Source: DATATB01 sp036268995
Lineage (GTDB): Bacteria > Planctomycetota > Planctomycetia > Pirellulales > PNKZ01
NCBI GenBank assembly: GCA_036268995.1
Contig: DATATB010000117.1
Span: 9,132-73,131 of the forward strand
Length of the DNA: 64,000 bases
Direction: 5' to 3'
The first letter of the stretch is position 1. Every line of letters begins with the position of its first letter. A program made the position numbers and the translations under genes. The notes under the pieces were generated by a model that was not told the DNA's origin, did not search any database, and was given only the letters and a program-made list of their open reading frames with translations. This document shows, piece by piece, positions 17,849 through 26,267 of this stretch.

Positions 17849-20035
17849 CTAGGGCTGCGCGACGGCGATCGTCTCGGAGAGAGGCCCCGCCTCGGAGCCG
17901 ACATGCGCAGCCTTGTCGCTGGCGCTGGAAGATGCCGCCCACCACGCATCGGCGTGGGAGCGGTCCCAACTTTGTACGCCGCAACATTCTCGCAGCAAGT
18001 CGAACAACTCGTCGGCCGATTGGGGCCGCTGCTCTTGACGCTTTTCCAGGCAACGTAGGATGACGGCTTCGAGATCGGCCGCAATCGGCGCTTCAGCGCG
18101 TTGTGACGGTGGCACGGGAGGTGTTCCGAGATGCTTGTTGCAGACTTCGATGACGCTATTGCCGTCGAAGACACTGCATCCCGTGAGCAAGAAGTACCCG
18201 ACAGCACCCACCGCGTACAAGTCGCTGCGGGCGTCAACCCGCTCGGGGTTGGCGATTGCCTCGGGCGACATATAGTCCGGTGTGCCCACCAGCGCGCATG
18301 CCATGGTAACGGTTTTATCTTCCGAGGCCCCGACCGCCTTGACGAGTCCGAAATCGAGGACCTTGAGCACGTCCGACTGGCCGCCGCGGTGGTTCAAAAT
18401 GAGGTTCGCGGGTTTGATATCACGATGGATCAAACCACGCCCGTGAGCTTCGGCCAGCGAGCCGCAAAGTTGTTGCAAGATGCCGACCACTCGCCCGTCG
18501 GGCTGAGGCCCGAAGCGGCGCACCAGCGCCTCGAGCGACAGGCCGTCGAGGTACTCCATCGCGTAGTAAAAGACCTGGTCATCGGTGCGGCCATAGTCGT
18601 AGATGGCCACCGTATTGGGGTGGGCCAATTGGCTGGTCAGTTGCACTTCGCGCTCGAACCGCGCGACGGCCGCGTCCGACGTGACGCGAGGGTGCAGCAG
18701 TTTGACGGCTGTAGGGCGGCGGAGGAATGCGTGGCGCGCTTTGTAGACGACGCCCATCGCTCCTTCACCGAGCTTCTCTTCGAGAGTGTATTGTCCGAGC
18801 TGTTTTGATTTGACCGCGGCGACGCGCAGCGCCAATCGCAATCGTGACACCCAGAGCATGGCTCCTAGCATGCCGAAGGCCGCCAAGACCAGGAGGATGA
18901 AAAGAATGACGAACGAGCGACGCACGTACCCCAGCGTCTGAAACGCTTCGTCGTAATCGATCTCGGTTGCGACGCCGAAGTTGTAAGCTGGCAACCACCG
19001 CCAGGCGCCCACGACCGGCACTCCGCGATAGTCGCGATATCCGGCCACGTCGATGCCGTCGCGGCCGGCGGTTGCTTCGGCGGCCATGTGCGTCAACGGC
19101 CTCTGGGCTCCTTGCGGCGTGCGCTGTCCGCGAGTCAGATCGACCAGTGGATCGCGCAGGCGCAAGGTGAGGATCGATTCCGCGTCATCGGTATCGGGGA
19201 GCAAGCCGATCGACTTCAGATCAGCGTCGAACCGGCTGGACGACAAGAGCAGGCCTTCGCGATTGAATGCATAGGTTTCACCACTGCCGCCAAAGCGCGC
19301 GAGGTTCAGAATCCTCGTGAATTCCACTTCCGGATGGATGCGAAGGCCCAAGGCCGCGATCACGTGCGACGCATGGTCTCGCACCGGCGCGCAGGCGAAC
19401 ATGGTGGGCACCCCCGCGCGCAGCTTTCCGCGGCCGTCGGGCAAGACGACTTCGCTGGGCATGGGCCGCGAGACGGTCGGCGTGCCGGCCAGCGCCATCT
19501 CGAGAAACTCGCTTTCGGGATACAGCGAGTTCGCGTCTTTGCCGATCAACTCGTCGCGCACCGCGCCCAAAACGCGACCTTGCGGAGTGACGATCAGCAA
19601 GCCGTCGTACTGGCTCGCCGTGCGCGCGGAGGAATACAACTCGCGCGCTTGCGCCAGCTCGGGCGATTGCAGCAGCGCCGAGACGTCGGCCTTTTTGCCG
19701 AAGCGATCGATCAAGCCTTCGACGGCTTCAACCATCTCGTGGTCGGAGGCCAGTGCCGAGGCGTTGTCTCGCTGCGCACCCAACCACAGGTCCAGCGTTG
19801 CCAGGTCGGCTTGCAGAATCGTCTGCAACTCGTCGGCAAGCGTGTTTTGCAAGCTGCGTTCGACCGTGCGATACAGCAGCCAGCCGACGACCGCCAGCAC
19901 ACCGGCCGTGAGGAGCGGCCCCAACCACAGTTGCCGCCGCAACACTCGTGCGGCACTGGCCAAAGAAATGCCAAAGCTTACAGACGGCGACGCGCGCGGC
20001 AGCATGTTCTCGGGAGATCGCTCCGCTTCGCTCAT
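17849..20035 (-). CDS. Membrane sensor serine/threonine protein kinase
   Basis: A 728-residue protein: TM helix about 36-54, an extracytoplasmic sensor of about 300 residues (55-370), TM helix about 373-395, then a Hanks-type kinase domain (about 416-690). Kinase motifs are complete: GEGAMGVV 423-430, Lys445 in TAVKLL, the catalytic loop HRDIKPAN with Asp539, DFG 561-563, and the activation-segment end GTPDYMSPE. The sensor part contains GLLIVTPQGRVLG and later FGVATEIDYDEAFQTL, features of double-Cache (dCache) domains of chemoreceptors. The N-terminal position of the sensor is the reverse of the PknB layout. The gene is divergent from ppk2 with a 262-bp shared upstream region, so it could regulate that cluster. 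Confidence 0.88.
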   Translation of the reverse strand: MSEAERSPENMLPRASPSVSFGISLASAARVLRRQLWLGPLLTAGVLAVVGWLLYRTVERSLQNTLADELQTILQADLATLDLWLGAQRDNASALASDHEMVEAVEGLIDRFGKKADVSALLQSPELAQARELYSSARTASQYDGLLIVTPQGRVLGAVRDELIGKDANSLYPESEFLEMALAGTPTVSRPMPSEVVLPDGRGKLRAGVPTMFACAPVRDHASHVIAALGLRIHPEVEFTRILNLARFGGSGETYAFNREGLLLSSSRFDADLKSIGLLPDTDDAESILTLRLRDPLVDLTRGQRTPQGAQRPLTHMAAEATAGRDGIDVAGYRDYRGVPVVGAWRWLPAYNFGVATEIDYDEAFQTLGYVRRSFVILFILLVLAAFGMLGAMLWVSRLRLALRVAAVKSKQLGQYTLEEKLGEGAMGVVYKARHAFLRRPTAVKLLHPRVTSDAAVARFEREVQLTSQLAHPNTVAIYDYGRTDDQVFYYAMEYLDGLSLEALVRRFGPQPDGRVVGILQQLCGSLAEAHGRGLIHRDIKPANLILNHRGGQSDVLKVLDFGLVKAVGASEDKTVTMACALVGTPDYMSPEAIANPERVDARSDLYAVGAVGYFLLTGCSVFDGNSVIEVCNKHLGTPPVPPSQRAEAPIAADLEAVILRCLEKRQEQRPQSADELFDLLRECCGVQSWDRSHADAWWAASSSASDKAAHVGSEAGPLSETIAVAQP

Positions 20036-20177
20036 GAGATGCGACGTGCTGCGCAGGACGGGTAACGCTCAGACTCGGCACGAACCCTATTGTAGCGGCC
20101 TGGTTTCGCGTTGCGAGGTATTCCCTGGCGAGCGCGGGATGGCGTGGATAAACGCGAGGAATGGTTCGATCAAATGT

Positions 20178-20191
20178 CCAAAAGTTGACCG
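20178..20191 (+). repeat. 14-bp direct repeat, left copy
   Basis: CCAAAAGTTGACCG occurs here, 107 bp before the ppk2 start, and again at 33332-33345, just after the last gene of the same cluster. The copies are in the same orientation. They may be insertion boundaries, a shared regulatory site or a coincidence. Confidence 0.4.
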
Positions 20192-20297
20192 CCGGGTATT
20201 GCTTTTCGCCGCGACGCATCCAAATCTTAGTGGTGCAGCATTCGGGGTACTGGGCTTTACGGCAAAGCGTCGTTCTGTCTTTCAGGGAGCCGTCGTC

Positions 20298-21134
20298 ATG
20301 GGGCATAAGAACCGACCGGCTGACAGGCATGCGCGTCATGCCGACAACGGTCAATCGGGCGCTCCGATCAAGAACAAGGACTATGCGCGCGAGCTCAAGA
20401 AACTACACGTCGAGCTCGTGAAACTTCAAGAGTGGACCAAACAGGAAGGCCTGAAGATTTGCATCGTCTTCGAGGGCCGCGACGGCGCCGGAAAGGGGGG
20501 CGTCATCAAGGCGATTACCGAGCGCGTCAGTCCTCGGGTGTTTCGCGTGGTCGCGCTACCGGCCCCGACCGAGCGCGAAAAGTCGCAGATGTATTTGCAG
20601 CGCTACGTCTCGTATCTGCCTGCGGCGGGAGAGATCGTGATCTTCGATCGGAGCTGGTACAACCGCGCCGGGGTCGAACGTGTCATGGGCTTTTGCACCG
20701 AGGAGCAGGTTCGACGCTTCCTCGAAGCGACTCCGCTGGTGGAGAAGGCGATTGTCGAGTCGGGGGTTGTGTTACTGAAGTATTGGCTGGAAGTGAGTCC
20801 CGACGAGCAGACGCGGCGGCTTGAATCGCGCATCCATGACGGGCGAAAGATCTGGAAGCTTTCGCCCATGGATCTGAAGTCGTACAGCCGATGGTTCGAC
20901 TACTCCCGCGCTCGCGACGACATGTTCGCGGCCACCGATACCGCGTGGGCGCCGTGGCACGTCGTTGGTTCGGACGACAAAAAGCGGGCACGACTGAATG
21001 TGATCAGCCACCTCTTGAGCCGTATTCCCTGCGGCACGGTTTCCCGTGAAAAGGTCAAGCTGCCCAAGCGGCAAAAAGACAAAGATTACTGCGAGCCCGA
21101 CTACTCGTCAAAGCGGATTCCAGAGGTATACTGA
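20298..21134 (+). CDS. ppk2: Polyphosphate kinase 2 family protein
   Basis: A 278-residue PPK2 enzyme, which transfers phosphate between polyphosphate and a nucleotide. Visible motifs: Walker A EGRDGAGKGG (about 60-69), the lid region RVVALPAPTEREKSQ, and Walker B IFDRSWYNRAGVERVMGF. The one-domain length fits class I or class III PPK2 (ADP- or AMP/ADP-phosphorylating); the class cannot be fixed by eye. I chose ATG 20298 because AGGGAG lies 8 bases upstream and the conserved sequence starts soon after; the frame is open for about 980 bp further upstream, but that part lies antisense to the kinase gene and is not conserved. It is the first of eight plus-strand genes. Confidence 0.92.
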   Translation: MGHKNRPADRHARHADNGQSGAPIKNKDYARELKKLHVELVKLQEWTKQEGLKICIVFEGRDGAGKGGVIKAITERVSPRVFRVVALPAPTEREKSQMYLQRYVSYLPAAGEIVIFDRSWYNRAGVERVMGFCTEEQVRRFLEATPLVEKAIVESGVVLLKYWLEVSPDEQTRRLESRIHDGRKIWKLSPMDLKSYSRWFDYSRARDDMFAATDTAWAPWHVVGSDDKKRARLNVISHLLSRIPCGTVSREKVKLPKRQKDKDYCEPDYSSKRIPEVY

Positions 21135-21217
21135 GTGCCGATCGACCGCACGTCAGTTCTTGGCGCGCAGCTCGGCTGGGGTAGCAGTGGGCCGAAACTC
21201 TCGCGGGGAATGCCGCA

Positions 21218-22228
21218 ATGAAAACGATCTTGCGCTTGTTGGTGTGGGTTCTCCTCGCAGGCGTGGCCTTCGGATTCGGCTACAAGTGGTGGAAGGATCA
21301 ACAGACCGCGGCTCTGCCCGAGGGGATCGTCTCGGGTAACGGCCGGATCGAGTCGATTCAAGTCGACGTGGCTGCCAAGTACGGCGGTCGCGTCAAGAAA
21401 CTGTTTGCCAAGGAAGGCGATTTGGTCGAACCCGACCAGGTAGTCGTCATCATCGACACCGACGAGGTAGAGGCAGAGCTTGCCAAGGCCAAAGCGAAGG
21501 TCGCCGAAGCGGAAGAGGACAAGGCCGAAGTGAGCGCGGAGATCATCAAGAAGGAAAGCGAGCTGCAATTCGCCGAACAGCAACTCAAGCGAGCCCAAGC
21601 GTTGGTCGCCAAAAGAACGATTTCCCTCGAAGAGTTCCAAGAGAAGGAAACGTCGCGCAATACCTCGAGCGCGGCAGTGACGTCGATCAAGGCCAAACTG
21701 CGGTCGGTGACGCAAAGTGCCGAGGCCGCGGCGGCGGAAGTGAAACGCATTCAGACGCGCATCGACGATTCGACGCTGAAATCGCCGGTGCGAGGACGCG
21801 TGCTGTATCGTTTGGCGGAAGTCGGTGAGGTGCTCGCCGCCGGGGGCAAAGCGATGACGCTCATCAATCTCGGCGACATTTACATGGAAATCTTTCTGCC
21901 TGGGCAGGACGCTGCTCGGTGCAAAATCGGCTCGGATGCGCGCATCACGCTTGATGCGCGGCCGGGCTACGTCGCGGCGGCCAATGTGAGCTTCGTCTCT
22001 CCCGAGGCGCAGTTCACTCCCAAACAAGTCGAGACGCGCAGCGAGCGCGACAAGCTGATGTTCCGCGTCAAGTTGCAGGTGCCCGAGGAGACCCTCCGGC
22101 CCTATCTGGAGAGAATCAAAACCGGAGTACGCGGTGTAGGGTACGTCCGGTTGGACAATTCGGTTCCTTGGCCGGCTTCGCTCGAAGAGCGGCTTCCCGA
22201 GCCTGACGGCGAGTCGCCATCCAAATAG
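21218..22228 (+). CDS. HlyD-family efflux adaptor (YhiI/YbhG-like)
   Basis: A 336-residue membrane fusion protein. A signal anchor lies at about 1-22 (KTILRLLVWVLLAGVAFGFG). A barrel-sandwich (lipoyl-like) half follows at 38-80 (GNGRIESIQVDVAAKYGGRV, KEGDLVEPDQVV). A charged coiled-coil hairpin spans about 85-185 and the second lipoyl half is STLKSPVRGRVLYRLAEVGE at about 187-206. A beta-barrel domain follows. Together with the next two genes it makes the standard adaptor / double-ATPase / permease set of the YhiI-RbbA-YhhJ and YbhGFSR type, which exports a substrate across the envelope. No outer-membrane TolC homologue is encoded nearby. Confidence 0.9.
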   Translation: MKTILRLLVWVLLAGVAFGFGYKWWKDQQTAALPEGIVSGNGRIESIQVDVAAKYGGRVKKLFAKEGDLVEPDQVVVIIDTDEVEAELAKAKAKVAEAEEDKAEVSAEIIKKESELQFAEQQLKRAQALVAKRTISLEEFQEKETSRNTSSAAVTSIKAKLRSVTQSAEAAAAEVKRIQTRIDDSTLKSPVRGRVLYRLAEVGEVLAAGGKAMTLINLGDIYMEIFLPGQDAARCKIGSDARITLDARPGYVAAANVSFVSPEAQFTPKQVETRSERDKLMFRVKLQVPEETLRPYLERIKTGVRGVGYVRLDNSVPWPASLEERLPEPDGESPSK

Positions 22229-22259
22229 GGGCGATCTCCGCAAAGCCCTGGGGCGGGTT

Positions 22260-25061
22260 ATGCACTCCGATGCCGCAAGTACCTCGCCGACGGCAGGACC
22301 AATGCGCCGCGACGCCGCAACGCCGGACACCACTGGAAGCGTTGTTTCTATCGGCGGCGTGAGCCATTGGTATGGCCGCACGAGGGCGTTATGCGACGTC
22401 ACGCTCGCCATTCCGGCAGGTTGCATGGTGGGTCTGATCGGACCCGACGGAGTCGGGAAGTCGACCCTGTTGGGGCTCATCGCAGGCGCCAAGAAAATCC
22501 AGTCGGGAAAGGTGCTCGTCCTGGACGGCGACATGGCCGAGGGACGGCATCGGCGCGCCGTGTGTCCGCGCATCGCGTACATGCCGCAGGGGCTCGGGAA
22601 GAACCTGTATAAAGAGCTGAGCGTTTTCGAGAACATCGACTTCTTCGCACGGCTGTTCGGCCAGCGCAAGGCGGAGCGCCGCGCACGCATCGATGCGTTG
22701 CTCAAGGCGACCGGGTTGGATCCCTTCCCCGACCGCCCCTCGGGCAAGCTGTCCGGCGGCATGAAGCAGAAAGTCAGTCTGTGCAGCTCGCTGGTGCATG
22801 ATCCCGACTTGCTGATTCTCGACGAGCCGACGACCGGCGTCGATCCGCTCTCGCGGCAGCAGTTCTGGACGCTGATCGACAGCATTCGCGAGCAGCGCCC
22901 GCAAATGAGCGTGCTCGTCTCGACCGCCTACATGGACGAGGCGCAGAGGTTCAGTTGGCTCGTGGCGATGGATGCCGGCAACGTGCTGGCCACCGGATCG
23001 CCGCGCGAACTGCAGGAGCGGACGAAGACCGAGACGCTCGAAGAGACTTTCGTGGCGCTGTTGCCCGCAGAGAAACGCGGCAGCGGCGAGAAGCTGACCA
23101 TTCCCCCGCGCCGGCCCTCGACCGAAGGGCCAGCCATCGTCGCCCGGCACCTGACGCGGCGGTTCGGCAAGTTCACCGCCGTCAACGACGTGAGCTTCAC
23201 GATCGAGCGCGGTGAAATCTTCGGCTTCCTCGGCTCCAACGGCTGCGGCAAGAGCACGACGATGAAGATGCTCACCGGCCTGTTGCCCGCGACCGAAGGC
23301 GAGGCGGAGCTGTTCGGCCAGAAGGTCGACGCTGCCAGCTCCGATTCGCGCATGCGCGTGGGGTATATGTCGCAGGCGTTTTCGCTGTACGGCGAGCTGA
23401 CCGTGCGCCAGAACCTGTGGCTGCACGCTCGGTTGTATCACTTGCCGCGCGACAAAATGGGCCCGCGCATCGACGAGCTGGTACATCGCTTCGGGCTGGC
23501 GGATTGCCTGGATCAACTTTCCGATTCGCTGCCGCTCGGCGTGCGTCAGCGGTTGTCGCTGGCAGTCGCGGTCATTCACGAGCCGGAGATGTTGATTCTC
23601 GACGAGCCGACCTCGGGGGTCGATCCGGTGGCGCGTGACGAGTTCTGGGAAATGCTGATTGATCTTTCGCGGCAGCAAAGCGTCACGATCTTTGTCTCCA
23701 CTCACTTCATGAACGAGGCCATGCGCTGCGACCGCATGTCGCTGATGCATGCCGGCACCGTGCTGGCCTGCGACACGCCGCAAGCGCTGATGGCCGCCCG
23801 CGGAACCAACGACCTGGAGCAGGCGTTCATCGGCTACATTGCCGACGCCGCCGGCGACACGCTACAGACCGGCAAAACCGATGCGATTGCCGAGGCGGCC
23901 GCAGCCGCCGGTCCGCCGCGCTCGGAAATCGCGCTCAAGGCGGCCCGCTTGCTGGCCTACAGCTACCGCGAGGCGCTGGAGATTCTGCGCGATCCGATCC
24001 GCCTGGCGTTCGCGTTCGTCGGTTCGATTCTGCTGATGCTGGTCTTCGGCTTCGGCATCACGACCGACGTCGAACACATTCGCTATGCCGCGCTCGACTT
24101 GGACCAAACGCCCGGGAGCCGCGAATATCTCGAAACCTTCGCCGGCTCGCCACGTTACTTCTCCCGACAATCGCCCTTGGCCGATCCGGAGGACATGAAT
24201 CGTCGCCTGAAGGCCAACGACATTTCGCTGGCGATCGAAACCCCTCCACGCTTCGGCATCGATCTCACGCGCGGTTCGCAGCCCGAAGTCTCGACCTGGG
24301 TGGACGGCGCCAATCCCTTCCGTGGCGAGACGATCAAACAATACGTGATCGGCGCGCACACGGCATATCTCAAGGATCACTTTCGTCGTGAGTCGACGGT
24401 GGGCACCACGGTCAACCTGCCGGACATCGAGTCGCGCTTCAAGTACAACCCGACGTTCGAGAGCATTTATGCCATCGTCCCCAGCGTGCCGCCGATCCTG
24501 CTCGTCCTGATTCCGGCCATCCTGATGGCGATCAGCGTGGTGCGTGAAAAGGAACTTGGCTCGATCACGAACTTCTACGTGACGCCAACGACGCGCGTCG
24601 AATTTCTGTTGGGAAAACAGTTGCCGTACATCGTGATTGCCATGATCAACTACGTGCTCCTGTTGGCGATGGCGGTCTTCATTTTCGACGTTCCGGTCAA
24701 AGGGAGCGGCTTGGCCCTAACGTTGTGCGCATTGTTGTATGTGACCGCGACCACGTCGATCGGCCTGTTGATCTCGACGTTCACTTCCAGCCAGGTCGCG
24801 GCCGTGTTTGTCACCGCCATTCTCACGATCCTGCCGACGACCCAGTTTTCGGGCATGTTGCAGCCCGTCTCGACGCTCGAAGGGGGTGCGCGGATCGTCG
24901 GATCGTTGTGGCCGACGACGTATTACATGCACGCCAGCGTCGGAGCGTTCACCAAGGGGCTGCACTTCGACATCCTGGCGGCTGACGCGATCGCCTTGGC
25001 GTTGTTCATTCCGGTGCTGCTCGTGGCCACGGCCGCGGCGCTGCGGAAGCAGGAGTTGTGA
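22260..25061 (+). CDS. rbbA: RbbA-type ABC transporter: two ATPase domains fused to an ABC-2 permease
   Basis: A 933-residue fusion. ATPase 1 (about 28-265): Walker A GPDGVGKST 61-69, signature LSGGMKQK 164-171, Walker B LLILDEP. ATPase 2 (about 290-530): Walker A GSNGCGKST 325-333, and a degenerate signature LPLGVRQR, as is common in the second domain of this family. An ABC-2 type permease (about 570-933) begins with a helix at 585-600, then a large external domain and five more helices near the C-terminus. Length and order match RbbA/YhiH (about 910). E. coli RbbA has been reported as ribosome-associated, but the membrane half suggests export. A weak ribosome site precedes ATG 22260; ATG 22302 is possible. 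The next gene follows directly. Confidence 0.9.
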   Translation: MHSDAASTSPTAGPMRRDAATPDTTGSVVSIGGVSHWYGRTRALCDVTLAIPAGCMVGLIGPDGVGKSTLLGLIAGAKKIQSGKVLVLDGDMAEGRHRRAVCPRIAYMPQGLGKNLYKELSVFENIDFFARLFGQRKAERRARIDALLKATGLDPFPDRPSGKLSGGMKQKVSLCSSLVHDPDLLILDEPTTGVDPLSRQQFWTLIDSIREQRPQMSVLVSTAYMDEAQRFSWLVAMDAGNVLATGSPRELQERTKTETLEETFVALLPAEKRGSGEKLTIPPRRPSTEGPAIVARHLTRRFGKFTAVNDVSFTIERGEIFGFLGSNGCGKSTTMKMLTGLLPATEGEAELFGQKVDAASSDSRMRVGYMSQAFSLYGELTVRQNLWLHARLYHLPRDKMGPRIDELVHRFGLADCLDQLSDSLPLGVRQRLSLAVAVIHEPEMLILDEPTSGVDPVARDEFWEMLIDLSRQQSVTIFVSTHFMNEAMRCDRMSLMHAGTVLACDTPQALMAARGTNDLEQAFIGYIADAAGDTLQTGKTDAIAEAAAAAGPPRSEIALKAARLLAYSYREALEILRDPIRLAFAFVGSILLMLVFGFGITTDVEHIRYAALDLDQTPGSREYLETFAGSPRYFSRQSPLADPEDMNRRLKANDISLAIETPPRFGIDLTRGSQPEVSTWVDGANPFRGETIKQYVIGAHTAYLKDHFRRESTVGTTVNLPDIESRFKYNPTFESIYAIVPSVPPILLVLIPAILMAISVVREKELGSITNFYVTPTTRVEFLLGKQLPYIVIAMINYVLLLAMAVFIFDVPVKGSGLALTLCALLYVTATTSIGLLISTFTSSQVAAVFVTAILTILPTTQFSGMLQPVSTLEGGARIVGSLWPTTYYMHASVGAFTKGLHFDILAADAIALALFIPVLLVATAAALRKQEL

Positions 25062-25063
25062 CG

Positions 25064-26188
25064 ATGAAGCGCATCGCGAACATCTTCTGGCTCGGGACCA
25101 AGGAACTGCGCAGTCTGCAGCGCGATGCGGTGCTCGTCGTGTTCGTGATCTATTCGTTCACGCTGGCGATCTACACGCAGGCGAAAGGAACTTCCTCGGA
25201 AGTGAACCGCGCGTCGATCGCGTTCGTCGACGAAGACCAATCGTCGTTGTCGAAGCAGATCATCCAGGCCTTTTATCCGCCGAGGTTCAAGCCCCCCGAG
25301 ATGATCGCTGCTCGCGATATTGACGAGGCGATGGACCGTGGACTTTACATGTTCGCCGTCGCCATTCCGCCGCGCTTCGAGGCGAACGTTCGCGCCGGCC
25401 GAAAGACCGAGGTGCAGGTGAACATCGACGCTACGGCGATGATGCAGGCGAGCAACGGCGCCTCGTACATTCGCAACATCATCGGCGACCAGGTCGGCAC
25501 GTTCGTGCAGCGCTCCGATCAAAAGCCCGCCGTCCCCGTCAACCTGGTCGTGCGCAAGGCGTTCAATCCCAATGGGGACACGTCGTGGTTCAACAGCATC
25601 GTCGCCATCATCAACCAGGTGACGATGCTCACGATCATCTTGACCGGTGCCGCGCTCTTGCGTGAACGCGAGCATGGCACGATCGAACATTTGCTTGTCA
25701 TGCCCTTAAACGCTTTCGAGATTGCGATGGCCAAGGTGTGCGCCAACGGACTCGTTATTCTGGTCGCCGCCACGGCCTCGCTATTTTTCGTCGTGAAGAT
25801 GGCCCTCGGCGTGCCGATCGCCGGCTCGCCGCTGTTGTTCCTCGCCGGCGTCGTTTTGTATCTGTTCTTCGGAACGGCGCTAGGCGTGTTTCTCGGAACG
25901 ATCACGCGCACCATGGCGCAATTCGCGCTGCTAATCATCCTGCTGATCATCGTGCTGCAAATGCTCTCGGGAGGCAACACGCCCATCGAGAGCCAGCCGC
26001 CCTGGCTGCAACGGATGACGATCGTGCTCCCTTCGAGGCATTTTGTGGCCTTCGCCCAGGCGATCATCTATCGCGGGGCGGGTTTCGATATTGTTTGGCC
26101 GCAGTTTCTGACCGTAGCCGGTATCGGGCTCGCGTTCTTCACGTTCAGCATCAGCCGGTTCCGGCAGTCCATCGCCGTGAGTCGTTAA
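25064..26188 (+). CDS. ABC-2 type permease (YhhJ/YbhR-like)
   Basis: A 374-residue permease: one N-terminal helix (about 20-35), an extracytoplasmic domain of about 130 residues, and five or six helices after about residue 180. The motif LREREHGTIEHLLVMPL (about 204-220) is the typical ABC-2 amphipathic segment. I prefer ATG 25064 (8 bases after AGGAG) over the GTG at 25058, which overlaps the stop of the preceding gene but lies too near that ribosome site. It completes the exporter encoded by the two preceding genes. Confidence 0.88.
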   Translation: MKRIANIFWLGTKELRSLQRDAVLVVFVIYSFTLAIYTQAKGTSSEVNRASIAFVDEDQSSLSKQIIQAFYPPRFKPPEMIAARDIDEAMDRGLYMFAVAIPPRFEANVRAGRKTEVQVNIDATAMMQASNGASYIRNIIGDQVGTFVQRSDQKPAVPVNLVVRKAFNPNGDTSWFNSIVAIINQVTMLTIILTGAALLREREHGTIEHLLVMPLNAFEIAMAKVCANGLVILVAATASLFFVVKMALGVPIAGSPLLFLAGVVLYLFFGTALGVFLGTITRTMAQFALLIILLIIVLQMLSGGNTPIESQPPWLQRMTIVLPSRHFVAFAQAIIYRGAGFDIVWPQFLTVAGIGLAFFTFSISRFRQSIAVSR

Positions 26189-26267
26189 TTGAGAATCTAA
26201 CATTTCGTTCGCGCCGCGGCGCGTGAGAATGCCCACGAGTGTGCGAACTCGCCACAGGGAGGATCCG

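Noticed and set aside
19317..20297. N-terminal extension of PPK2 by about 327 residues
   Set aside because: It would run antisense through the kinase gene, lacks any conserved domain, and AGGGAG marks the start at 20298.
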